Positions 12,306-22,429 of a stretch of DNA of 64,000 nucleotides are shown here, piece after piece. Numbering within the stretch: position 1 is the stretch's first letter; every line of letters starts with the position of its first letter. A program made the translations under genes and the position numbers. The notes under the pieces were generated by a model. It made no database searches, was not told where the DNA came from, and was given only the letters and a program-made list of their open reading frames with translations. Origin of the DNA: Prunella strophiata (lineage: Eukaryota; Chordata; Aves; Passeriformes; Prunellidae); assembly GCA_036583965.1 (NCBI GenBank), contig JAZBQD010000017.1, positions 28,616,385-28,680,384 on the forward strand. Reading direction: 5' to 3'.

Positions 12306-12352
12306 AACATTGAAGATCATAGAGGCCTTTTCCAACCTTAATGATTCTATGA
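12306..12352 (+). mobile_element. CR1 LINE 3'-end fragment
   Basis: Matches the very 3' end of CR1: an 'AGATCATAGAGGCCTTTTCC' block followed by AACCTTAATGATTCTATGA, the characteristic CR1 terminal motif on the plus strand. It is severely 5' truncated, as is usual for CR1. The sequence just upstream (12265-12305) may be part of the same or another CR1 tail but is too diverged to call. Confidence 0.75.
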
Positions 12353-15300
12353 GTCCATGATCACTGAAAAAACAGCCTCCAAGGATTGTGTGGTTTGGGT
12401 CTCTGGCATCTACAAGCTTACCTAAAAACTACTCACTTTGAAAAACCAAATCTCCTGACAGATACAAATTTCCTTTGACTTTTCTGAGAGCACGGAGAGA
12501 AGCCTGTCACTCCTCTGCACCACAACACCAATTAACTCAGCTGCCATCAACAAATGCAGCCCCATTTCTCCCCAGATCAGTCCTGACATGTCTGTGCCTC
12601 AGAGACATACAGGAGAGAGTTTAATTCAATTCACACACAGGAGCCAATACTGGCAAATTCTACGAACACTTTACAACACTCCCTCAGAAGCACCAGAGTG
12701 AAACTTTGCAATCAAGCATTCAATAAAGAAAACTTAGCTGGGAACAGCTTCTGTAAGTAATTGGTACCTTCACTGCAGAACAAATGAAAGCTTTCCCTGT
12801 GATTGTCAGGGCACATGTGAAAATATTGGGCTCCATGTCCAAGCAGGAGCAGAGCCATGCTGTTACTGCAGCCCTGAGCTGTAACATAGAGAGGGAGAAA
12901 CAGCAGGGGAGCACAGCACAACACAGCACTTGTTCTTGTACCAATCACATATTGCTTCCCATACAAGATGGATCAGATCAAAAAGTGTGTGAATGGTCTC
13001 TGTCTTGAACTGCCATTACACAGGAAAACATTACAAGGCATGAGACTAAACTGGAAACATTGCAGCAAACCTATTTTTATCAGGAAGGACTGCTTAATCT
13101 CTAATGCCAAATCAGCCTTGCTAAGATTTCAAGCCTTCTTCAAACCTTCTACAATTCAGTAACATCCTAGTCAAGAAATGGTGATTTCAGGCCTTGCATG
13201 GGAGTTATTGTGTTAAAGCACTGACTCATAAATAGCTAAAATATTATTATGCTTTATGAAGGTTAAATATTAATAATTAAAATGTGGCTTAATAATATTT
13301 AAATGTCTGAGAAACTATTTATGAGTACAATTTAAATAGAATTTTCTTCCAGATGACCCAAGAAGTATTCACCTATTTAAATATATATAAAATACTCATG
13401 CAAGCATGTCTTATTTCTCATAGATGAATACACCTTGGTTTTTGTAAATGGATGCAAAATGTGGAAAATTTGAGTGGAACAGTCTTTCTGATAGGTGAAT
13501 GTACCACTGAAGAAAAAGGACTGAGACTGAGATAACACAGATAAAAGTAGGAACACTGGCTGCCCAAAATTAGCCACTTTGTAAAAGAGAGTGTCCATTT
13601 GTTAAGTGACAATAAACAGGGTCTCTCTACAGCTGGTGTTGCACAGTCTTCAAGCCAGGGATCCTACATTCTGGAGTAGAAGACAAAATAGGGGTGGGTG
13701 GCAGAAGCTCATCTGAAACTGGAGATACACAGAAGTCTTTGGCAGAACCAAAATCTTGGAAGCCTCACATCACTGTTCATGTCAGCTGTGGTGCTGTTTG
13801 AGTTAGATCAGTGTTTTCTCTCTCTCCTGGGGTCCTCTGGTTCATATCAGCTTGGGTCATCAGAAACTAGTCAGGACAAAGCTCAAAGACTATGATGCAA
13901 ACATAGACCAGCATCCCAGAGTTTCATACACAGGTGAAACACTGAGCAGATCAAAAACTAATTCAACTCATATAGTTTTAAATGTAATTGGGTTCATCTG
14001 ACCTAACCTGTATTCTACTTCAGACACAGTCATTCATCATTCCACTTGTGGAGAGAACTTACTATTTTTAGAGCCCAAATCACATGGCCAGTTCTCAGAT
14101 ATCCCCCTAAGAACAGTAGTAATTCCTTGCTTACAGTGCCCACTAGAAGTCTGGATGGAGACACATACATCCAACCAAACAATTTTGCATAACCCACTGT
14201 AATGGACATGGAAGGAATCTGATTTTAATGGGAGCACCAGTTCTGAGAATTCTGAGAATTAAATCCTATATTTCTGACAAGACACTATCTACATACAGCA
14301 GTGATGACTGACCTATAGTCCTGCATTTAGGAGCAATGGTATGGCTGTTTTCAGGGTAGAGAAGGGAAGAGGAGAAGATTTGGGCTGTTCTCAAACTAGT
14401 CTGTACTTTTCAATAATTGTGTGGATGAAAACAGCTGAAAATGGATGATGCAGAAATATAACACTAATGAGCTCTATTAGTAGGGGTAATTATAATAAAG
14501 GGAAAATAAGCAAATTTGCACAGTGTAGGGGAGAGCTTCAGGTGCAGATAAACATATTGATGACTCTGGGATGAGGTCACACAGGAAAACTATGCTGCAG
14601 AAATCAATCACTGTAAATGGAGGCTAACTGGCTGTCATTTCTACCAAAACTTCTCTGAGAAAGAAACATCTCCAAAGTAGAGACTTTTGGCACAAAGTGG
14701 AAAGGCATCTTGGACAAAGATCTTTATATATTTCTATTTCTTTGCATAAATGTCTGCAGCCACAGTTTGAAATTGCACACCCAAATAACAAAACTCCAGG
14801 CTAACCTGGAATGGACTCCTCACCAGAATCCTTGTATTCCAGATGCAGTGCTTTTCCAGATTTGTTAAGGCTGTTGTGTCTGACAATAGATGGGAACCCT
14901 GCTGCCTCCTTTCCAGACTTCTGAAATTTTTTTATAAACCTATCAAATCAGGAGCTCTAATAGAAGACTGCAGTATAGTAACACTGCATGAAAGAAAAAG
15001 AAAACTCCCAGGCTGTCACCTGGCCTGCAGTCAAGCCAATGGTAGAGCACAGTGAACAGAGGAGCACTTTTAAAAGGGAAGAAACCATGCACAATTTGTG
15101 CTTTTATCACACATACCTCATGGCTGGCTGAATTGGTGTCTTTCCCTAATCACTTATTTTCTAGACAAAAGAAATGCACAAGTGTTCCTTTGTCTGGATT
15201 TCACTGAAGCATTGAGAAGATATGAAACTTTCACTTAGGACAGACACAACGAGAATACCCAAAGAACTTTCAGGAAAGAAGAAGAATATGTAAGAGCTGA

Positions 15301-17086
15301 GCCAGTTTCAGGGAAATTAAGTACACCACACCAGTGCTGTTTTGTGGCACAAGATTTCAATATAAACAAGCTTGTATCTGGGAAAAGATGGTGAGAGGAT
15401 GATAACTCTTGATTTCTAGTGTCCAATCAAGTGCTTGAGTGTAAAAAAAAATTTTTTACTAACAGTGACTCAGATTTGAGTGTCTTGCTTTCATCTAACT
15501 GAGAGAAACATTTTATTAAAAGTTTAAAGCAATTCTTCTTTGAAACCTCTGTCCTTTCATCAAGTTTGCTGAAATCAGCTAAGTTCAAAATTTTCAAAGG
15601 GAACAGAAAAATTAGTACAGTTTTTCTGCACATCTCCATACATTATTTCATCATCTTTCTCCTCTAGAAAGCCTGGTTTAAAATATTCATGTACATATAA
15701 ATGATGTACTAAATTATTTATAATGTAGCATGCAATGTATTTAATTATAATTAAATATTAATATAATGTTAAAAAAAGAAGCACATTGAAAATAGCATCT
15801 AAAGCTCTGAAAGGTTGGCACAAAACAACATTGTGTGTTGCTACTGAATGTTAAGAGCTGTCATGTATTAACCCCCTCTGCTTGCAAGCCTTTTTTATGA
15901 CACTGAATTTGGGTACTCCTTTGCTGAAGGACAATGGAAAAGAAGATTGGGTGAGCTGGTCTGGATATCTTCTCTGCTGTTGTTTCTTGCAAGGTTGACT
16001 CTGTCTTCTTTGATGACAGACAAGCACATGAAGGACAGAGGAAAGCCCAAGCACCACAGGAAATACAGCTTCTGTGGCCAAGCAGCAAGCCACCAGCTTT
16101 GCAGAGCCCTGGTGCTGATGGAGGGTACAGCCAGCACCTGGGCTGATGGTCTCAGGCTTTGCATAAGATTGCTGTCCTCACACACAGCAGTAAAAATAAT
16201 TAAACTACAAACCCAGAGACACACAAGCTGTGTTGACCCCACAGCCTCTGCCAAGCAGAAGACAGATATTAAACTGTTTTGCTACCCAAAGCAAGTCCTC
16301 CATAGCTCTGCAGATGCATGAAGACTTTTCTCCAAGAGGTGTCTAAACACTGCAAGCCTAAACCCAAATCAATATTATCTGCAGCAGGGCGCACCAACTG
16401 CAGCTTAGTCACTACTGAGAATAAAGAGAGGAAAATGGAGGCAGAGGGAAAGGTAGTGAAACTAGACAGCCAAAATAATTCCTCTTTCTCCCAGGTTACC
16501 AGTCCTGGATACCTACTGTACTACATTCTCTCTAGTTAGAAATCATTATTTAGGTCAAAGTAAAAAAAGAGAAGGAAAAAAACCCCAAAAAACAAACAAA
16601 CAAACAAACAAACAAAACAAAACAAAACAAAAAAAAAAAAAACAACCACCAAACAAAAAACCACACCACCAAAAAAACCACCAAAACCCTGGTTGTCCTT
16701 TTTTCTTTGATGAAACATCAGACTCCTAAAAACAAATTCTGTAACTTGGACATTCAGCTGTTTCCCTGGTTCAGCAAGCTAATCAGAAGACTTCACTATC
16801 TAGTTAAAGTCAAGGGAATAATACTCAAATAAAATGTGTCATCAGCTGGGTAAAATATTTTCACAAGAATGAAATGCCCTATATCATGGGAACAAAATGT
16901 TGCAGAAAATACTTGTGTTGCTTTTGAAACAAGTGACATGATCAGACACAGGAAAAGTAGGCATCTTGTAGGGCTTTCAGCTTCACCTACAGACTTTATT
17001 TCTTTTCCTGGTGTACTCCTCTACTTCCTGGGTTTATTCTCTCTTGTCCTGCAATCCCTCTCCTGTTCTGTTCCTTTTCAAAAGAA
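12353..17086. other. No gene recognised
   Basis: AT-rich stretches at 13190-13340 and 15670-15780 have few repeats and could hold conserved non-coding DNA. A 124-codon plus frame (15947-16321) and overlapping minus frames have no recognised domain. The A/C-only tract at 16576-16689 is listed separately. A possible old CR1 scrap at about 14400-14530 was judged too weak to annotate. Confidence 0.5.
16576..16689. repeat. A/C-only low-complexity tract with (CAAA)n/(CAAAA)n
   Basis: A 114-bp run containing only A and C on the plus strand. It includes about six CAAA units, four CAAAA units, an A16-like run and an ACC-rich end. This may be an expanded old retroposon tail or a simple repeat; no retroposon body is recognisable next to it. 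Confidence 0.85.
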
Positions 17087-17114
17087 GAATCATAGAGTTA
17101 CAGATTCAATAGAA

Positions 17115-17714
17115 TCACACAGTGGTTTGGATTGACAGAGACTTTAAAGATAATTTTCCTATCATGGGCAGGGTTGTTATATCCACCAGCTCAAGCTGGC
17201 CAGGGCCCCATCCAACCTGGTCTTGAGCACTGTGAGGGATGAGGCTTCCACAGCTTCTCTGGGCAGCCTGTTGCTGTGTCTCACCACCCTCTTGTACAGA
17301 ATTTCCTCCTAACATCTGATTTAAACCTGTCCTCTTTCCAGCTAAAGCCATTGCCCCTTGTCCTGTCACTGCCTTATGAAAAATTAATCTACTTTTTTTA
17401 GCCCCATTTAAATATTGGAAGGCCACAATGACGTCAACCCTCCCCAAATCTTCTCCAGGCTGAAACAACACCAACTCTCTCAGCCTGTCTTCATTGAAGA
17501 GATGCTCTATTCCTGTATTTGTCTTCAGGCATCTCCTCTGCTCCAAAAGGCCCATGTTTTTCCTATGCTGACAACCCCAGCGCTGGATGCAGTACCACAG
17601 GTGGGGTCTTATGATACTGGAATAGAGCAGGGCAGAATCCCCTCCCTCACCTTGCTGGCCACACTGCTTGGTGCAGCCCAGACAAGGTTGGGATTGTGGG
17701 CTGCAAGTGCACAT
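17115..17714 (-). pseudogene. CR1 ORF2 C-terminal fragment (broken)
   Basis: This is the longest open frame in the window (199 codons). It matches the region downstream of the reverse transcriptase in CR1: IRPHLWYC, a leucine/glutamine-rich segment, IEHLFNEDRLRELVLF and DVIVAFQYLNGA. Codons near the 3' end no longer follow the CR1 protein, so the frame is partly shifted. It is a relic, not a host gene. Confidence 0.8.
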
Positions 17715-17932
17715 GGCCGGGTCATGTCCAACCTCTCACCCACAAGAACCCCCGAGTGCTTCTCCACAGGGCTGTGCTCAGTGAGCCCATCTCCCAGTCT
17801 GTATTTACATCTGGGATAGCTGATCCAGGTGCAGCACCTGGCACTGGGACTTGTTGAACTTCATGAAGTTTGTTGGCCAAATTCTTCAGTTCATCCAGGT
17901 CCCTCTGGATGGCATCCTAACCTTGTGTTGTG

Positions 17933-18115
17933 TCAGCTGCAAAGTTGTGTCAGCTTTGTGTCATCTCCAAACCTGCTGGGGATGCACTCAGTCCCACTGT
18001 CTGTGCCATTGATGAGGATAGTGAAGAGCACTGGTCCCAGCAGAGAGCCCTGACAGACATCACTTGTCACCAGCTTCCACCTGGACATAGAGCACAACTC
18101 TCTGGTGGCATCCAT
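17933..18115 (-). pseudogene. CR1 ORF2 reverse-transcriptase catalytic fragment (broken)
   Basis: This frame carries the conserved [10 protein letters not shown] block and the DD active-site box of non-LTR reverse transcriptases, which copy the element's RNA into DNA at the target site. The box reads FGDDTKL rather than FADDTKL. The frame is cut off from the neighbouring palm fragment (18060-18242, overlapping in another frame) by a frameshift, and from the C-terminal part by stops. It is non-functional. Confidence 0.85.
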
Positions 18116-18242
18116 CCAGCCAGTTCCTTATCCACTGAATAGTCCAGCTATTAAATCCATGTCTCTCCAGTTTGGACATCAGGATGTGATGTGGGACCAT
18201 ATCAAAAACCTTACAGAAGTCTAGATAGGTGACATTCATCAA
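18060..18242 (-). pseudogene. CR1 ORF2 reverse-transcriptase palm fragment (broken)
   Basis: The frame contains [20 protein letters not shown], matching the conserved YLDFSKAFDTVSHxIL block of CR1 reverse transcriptases; the first catalytic aspartate (the D of YLDF) is retained. [18 protein letters not shown] follows as in CR1. It continues into 17933-18115 only after a frame change. Confidence 0.85.
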
Positions 18243-18573
18243 TCTTGTTGACCATTGCCACTACTCCATCACAGAAGGTCTCCAGATTGGTCAGGCATGA
18301 TTTGCCCTTAGTAAAGAAAGCTATGCTGGGTGTTTCAGATCACCCCCTAGTCTTGCATGTGTGTTGACATTGATTCCATGAGGATCTGCTCCATCATTTT
18401 CCCAGGCACAGAGGTGAGGCTTACTGGTCTGTAGTTCCCTGGATCTTCCCTTCTCCCCCTTCTAAAGCAAGAGTTGCATTTCCCTTTTTCCATTCACCAG
18501 GGACTTCACCTGACCACTGTGACTTTTCCAAATACAGTGTAGAATGTTTCGGTAGCAATATCATCCAGTTCCC

Positions 18574-18816
18574 TCAGGATGTTGTCAGACCTATAGACTT
18601 GTGCCTATTCAGTTCCATCAGGTGGTCTTGAAGCTGCTCTTTGCTTACACTGGGAGGCACTTTATTTCCCCAATCCCCACCTGGAGGTTCAGGGAGTTGA
18701 GAGAAGTGAGAAGCCTGACTGCCAGTAAAGACTGGGGCAAATAACTCATTCAGTATCTCTGCCTTCCCCAGATCCTTTGACACCTTGTCTTCCTTCTCAT
18801 TTTTCAGGGGGTACAC
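18574..18816 (-). pseudogene. CR1 ORF2 linker fragment before the reverse transcriptase (broken)
   Basis: An 80-codon frame resembling the CR1 segment that precedes the reverse transcriptase. It includes NEKEDKVSKDLGKAEILNEL, APVFTGSQASH, DWGNKVPPSVSKEQLQDHLM and LNRHKSIG. The frame breaks after GLTTS, where CR1 would continue into the reverse transcriptase. Confidence 0.8.
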
Positions 18817-19025
18817 TCTCCTTGCCCTTTCTTTTCTGACTCATATGCAGTTTCTTTTTTGTTATTCTTTACATCCCTTGCCAAGTTCTGTTCCATTTGT
18901 GTCTTAGCTTTGCTAATCCCATCCCTACACATCTGAACTGTATCTCTGTACTCTCCCTAGGCCACATGACCCTGGTTCCACTCTCTGTGTATTTCCAGCT
19001 CATTGGAATCCTCCTCCTACAACGG

Positions 19026-21481
19026 GAACTTTTGGGGACTTGAATAAGCCAAGAATTAATAAATAATAATTATGCACAAAGCACATAACCATGGTAGCCA
19101 GGTTCACATTAGCATTTCCCAGCTTTCAAGTGCCCAGCCATGCAACATTTATACACTTTTAACACTGGTTTTTGAAATTGTTTATGAAGCACTTAGCATG
19201 TAAAAAGCCCCTGTTTAAATGGCATATATTTATTATTAATAGAAATAATGCAGGTGCAGCAGCAGGCAAGCACAATTGCTTTTTTGAGATTACAGCAAAA
19301 CCAAAAGAGTGTTTGAAGCTCTAGCTCCAACAGAAATAAATATAAGCCCTTTGGTGAAAAGTTCTTGGCTCAACACTGAAAAAAATATAAGAAAGCCAGA
19401 GTGTCATGGGAAATAGTTATGCATGGAGGAGATGCTGGCTAATGTCCTGTACATTTGGGACACTTGATTATCCATGATAATGAAAGCTTTATAATGCCTA
19501 AATGGGAAGCAGAGTTTCTAAGTCCCTGTGCACTGTGAAATAAACAAGACCAGGATGGTATATTTCAGCTGACACAAGTAAAAGTGGCAAAAAAGTAGCA
19601 GCAAGAGATTCTCTAGCATAAACTAATAAGCTTCCTACTAATCCAGTCAACATCTCTACTTTTTTCCTTAGTCCCAGGAAGCAATGTGTGAGAGATGGCT
19701 ATACTAAAGGCTCATGAAAAAGGTCTCTCTCCTGTTACTCTGCTCAACAGAGAAAATTGTGTCATCCCCTACACTTTCATCCAGTCCTTTCTCATAGCCC
19801 CAGCCATCTGCTGAAGACAAACAGATAAAGAAGAGCCCTGGTATCTGTACATCACCTCACCCCATGCTGGCCAAGTGAAGAACAAAGCCAGCTCCTGCTC
19901 CCCTTCCCAGTCCTTGTATCACATCCAGGAAACCTTAGGAAAAATAACACAAAGGTGGAAAATGTCCTCAGTGCTCAACTGCTGGGCAAGGCAGTGACAA
20001 AAATCCCTTATCTGAAGAGATGAAAGGAAATGAGCAGGGACCACCATGTGCCACACAGCTGCTGGAGCAGCAGGCCAGCTGAGAGGTTATGGCTCAGGGC
20101 TAGGACAGAACCACAGGGTCACTCAGCTAGAAACATTAGTGGTCACCTGGCACCAGACAGTTTCATCCCCCCTTCCAGGGGGCTACAGATCAAATCTATT
20201 ATATAATGGCTTCATTTAGCAAGCCATAACTACACAAGTTCTGAGACAATAGAGGGGAATCTTCTTTCATCAAGTGCCATCCTACTTTGAAGCCCAGCTC
20301 TGTCCTGGCATGCTACCCTTCTCCAGAAACTGCTCCCATGAAAGCTCTTCAGACTCCAGTTTCAGAGAGCATGTGGTTAGGTCCTGAGAACAACAGAGTG
20401 AATATTAAACAGTGTTCATCCCTCGGTTTCTGATTAATTTCCTACATCTGTGCTTCTCTAAATCAGTCTTTAAATTAGAAGCAAATATTCATAATTTCCT
20501 GCCTTTCTTTCCCCTGAATATCTAAATTCAGACTCATGGGCTGATATATTTTCTTCTCTGCACTGGTAAAGATGCCAGTGTGACTGCTGACTGGTGGCAT
20601 GTTGCACAGTGCATCTACACCTATCTCAAGCCAAAAATCACCAGCAGTATTTCTATGGCTCCAGAGTGATTTGGGGCTGCCAAGTTAAAAACAGACTGAC
20701 AACTGTAAACAAATGGATGACAAAACTCCTTCCAGAATATTGGATAACAGCTTCTCTTGGTGCCCTGACAGAAAAAGCTAGCCAGCAACCACACTTGGGG
20801 GGGACTCAGAGAAGGAATGTGGATCGAGTTATGCATGATCTACTTCTCTGATGCTCCAAGAGATGCAAGGGAGTAAAAAAGATCCAACACTATTTCCACC
20901 ATCCAGATGGGTATAGGAGGATCTGTAATAAGCTGGCAAAAAATACATGGACACTTATGGACTTGTATTGATTACTTCATGGCATTTGGGGCCTCAGTGG
21001 GAAACAATCAGAGACCACCACAACCCCTAAGAATGCAAACACAGTACGAGAGGCCTGAACTGCAAAGAATCCAACCCCAAGCTCACAGAAGTCAGACAGA
21101 TTTTTTCTTATGACTCCCAAACACTCCGAAATTTTAAAGAAGCAACAATGCTGATCACTCTTTTTCTAATAGTTAGCTATAACTTACTGTGTAAGCCCTC
21201 TATAGTTCAATACAAATAGCTAACCCAGTAATAGCTGTATAGCTACTACATCAGGTCTCATGTATTCTCTCTATAGGTGGACTTCAGTGATGAAGCTTCT
21301 ACCTGGGTTTGAAAACAAAATCTGTATCAGTCTTACCAAGAGTGTTAACTCAGATCATCTTAGCTTTCAATGCTGTTGCATAAATTTCAGCAGCATGAAG
21401 GGATTTAGCATACAAAGGGCAGTGTCAAACAGCAGTGAATTAAGTCAAGCAGTAGTATTTCTCAAAAGAACTAGATTGTAG
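19026..21481. other. No gene recognised; possible conserved non-coding DNA near 19.04-19.30 kb
   Basis: The first ~270 bp are AT-rich, free of simple repeats and rich in homeodomain-like TAAT/ATTA cores, the texture often seen in conserved non-coding elements. This is an impression only. The rest shows no recognised gene or repeat. Confidence 0.4.
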
Positions 21482-21572
21482 GTCAGGTATCTTCTAGCAT
21501 TTTATTAATGAGCTAGAAGATAAGGGTCAGCTGTGTGCTATTTAAATTCACAGAAGCATTGACCTGGGAAGT
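21482..21572 (+). mobile_element. Ancient CR1 reverse-transcriptase remnant
   Basis: In one plus-strand frame the translation reads HFINELEDKGQLCAI, stop, IHRSIDLG. This aligns without gaps to the CR1 segment (I)FINDLEDG...KFADDTKLG just before and across the catalytic box. The catalytic residues are lost and a stop is present. It is far more diverged than the copy at 17-19 kb, and its ends cannot be set precisely. Confidence 0.6.
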
Positions 21573-21867
21573 GTTAACAACATCCCTGGGATATCAGAAG
21601 TGGTATGAAAAACAGACAGGAAAAAGAAACACATGGTTCACTTGAAACTTGCCACATTCCTGCACCTCAGAAAAAAGATCCAGCTCTCCTGTGGACAAAG
21701 AATATTTTCTTGGGGACACATAACTAACAAGTAATGCTTGGTCCTCCCTACAAAATGAGCTTTTGTGGGGTTTGAGCATCATTACTATACTTAATTTGCA
21801 CCTTGAGAAACATTTAGACATAATTTCAGCTAGGATAGAGCTGGTTTTCTTAGTAGCTGGTACAGTG

Positions 21868-21944
21868 CTTATCAACATTATTCTCATAGAAACCCAAAAT
21901 ACAGTCCAGTATTTTTGGTTTTCTATGAGAAGAATGTTGATAAG
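21868..21944. repeat. 35/36-bp near-perfect inverted repeat (hairpin) inside the LTR
   Basis: The left arm 21868-21902 is the reverse complement of the right arm 21909-21944, with two substitutions and one single-base gap around a 6-base loop. The right arm corresponds to ordinary LTR sequence; the left arm does not belong to the LTR as I know it. Confidence 0.92.
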
Positions 21945-22290
21945 ACAAATGTCTTAGCAGTTAGTAAGTAGGGCTTACTCTAAGCCAAGGATATTTCAGT
22001 TTCTTGTGCTCTCCCAGTGAGCAGGTGCACAAGAGGCTGGAAGGGAAGACAGCTGGGACACCTGATCTGAACTCACCAAAGAGGCATTCCATACTGTGGA
22101 ACATCATGCTCAGCACAAAAACTGGGAGAAGAGGGGACATTCAAAGTGATGGCATTTTTCTTCCCAAATAACCATCATACATGATAGAGTCCTGCTTTCA
22201 TGGAGATTGTTGAAAACCTGCCTGACAGTGGGAAGTGGTGAATGAATTACTTCTTTTGCTTTTCTTGTGTGTGTGGCTTTTGCTTTCCCT

Positions 22291-22296
22291 AATAAA
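22291..22296 (+). promoter_or_regulatory. Poly(A) signal of the plus-strand LTR
   Basis: AATAAA in the R/U5 part of the LTR, immediately before CTGTCTTTATCTC, the position it has in related LTRs. Confidence 0.65.
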
Positions 22297-22429
22297 CTGT
22301 CTTTATCTCAACCCAGGAGTTTTCTTACCTCTACTCTTTCAATTCTCTTCCCCATCCCCACTGTGGTGAGAGTGAGCCAGTGGCTGTGTGGTGCTTAGTC
22401 ACCAGCTGGGGTTAAACCATGACAGATTT

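Larger units (their letters stand above)
17087..19025 (-). mobile_element. 5'-truncated CR1 LINE with degenerate ORF2
   Basis: A roughly 1.94-kb CR1 copy on the minus strand. Its 3' end, with the terminal ATTCTATGATT-type motif, is at 17087. The left boundary is well defined and the right (5') one is approximate. Conceptual minus-strand fragments match CR1 ORF2 in order. The linker before the reverse transcriptase (18574-18816) shows KAEILNELFAPVFTGSQASH. The finger/palm part (18060-18242) shows [18 protein letters not shown]. The catalytic region (17933-18115) shows [16 protein letters not shown] and FGDDTKL. The C-terminal part (17115-17714) shows IRPHLWYCIQRWG and EDRLRELVLF. Frameshifts and stops separate the pieces, and the usual FADD catalytic box reads FGDD, so the copy cannot encode an active enzyme. 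The endonuclease and 5' end are absent, as expected from incomplete reverse transcription. Confidence 0.92.
21816..22424 (+). mobile_element. Degraded solo LTR of a passerine ERV, plus strand
   Basis: Sequence similarity to the songbird LTR group runs from the GCTAGGATAGAGCTGG-type U3 start to the CTGGGGTTAAACCATGACA end. It carries the U3 motifs 'TTTCTATGAGAAGAATGTTG', CATGCTCAG and ACTGGGAGAAG, an AATAAA signal (22291-22296), and the U5 block CTTTATCTCAACCCAGGAGT. The left end is eroded, so the start is inferred by counting back from conserved bases. The flanks CATTT (21811-21815) and GATTT (22425-22429) agree at four of five positions, a possible 5-bp duplication. The TATA box expected before ACTGGG is mutated. 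The element has acquired a hairpin, described separately. Confidence 0.85.

Noticed and set aside
14400..14530. Words resembling CR1 reverse transcriptase (FNNCVDE, SKFAQ).
   Set aside because: The two words are in different frames and the sequence between and after them does not follow CR1.
15947..16321. 124-codon frame with a hydrophobic, signal-peptide-like N-terminus.
   Set aside because: Overlapping minus-strand frames of similar length also look signal-like. No domain, cysteine pattern or exon structure supports a secreted protein.
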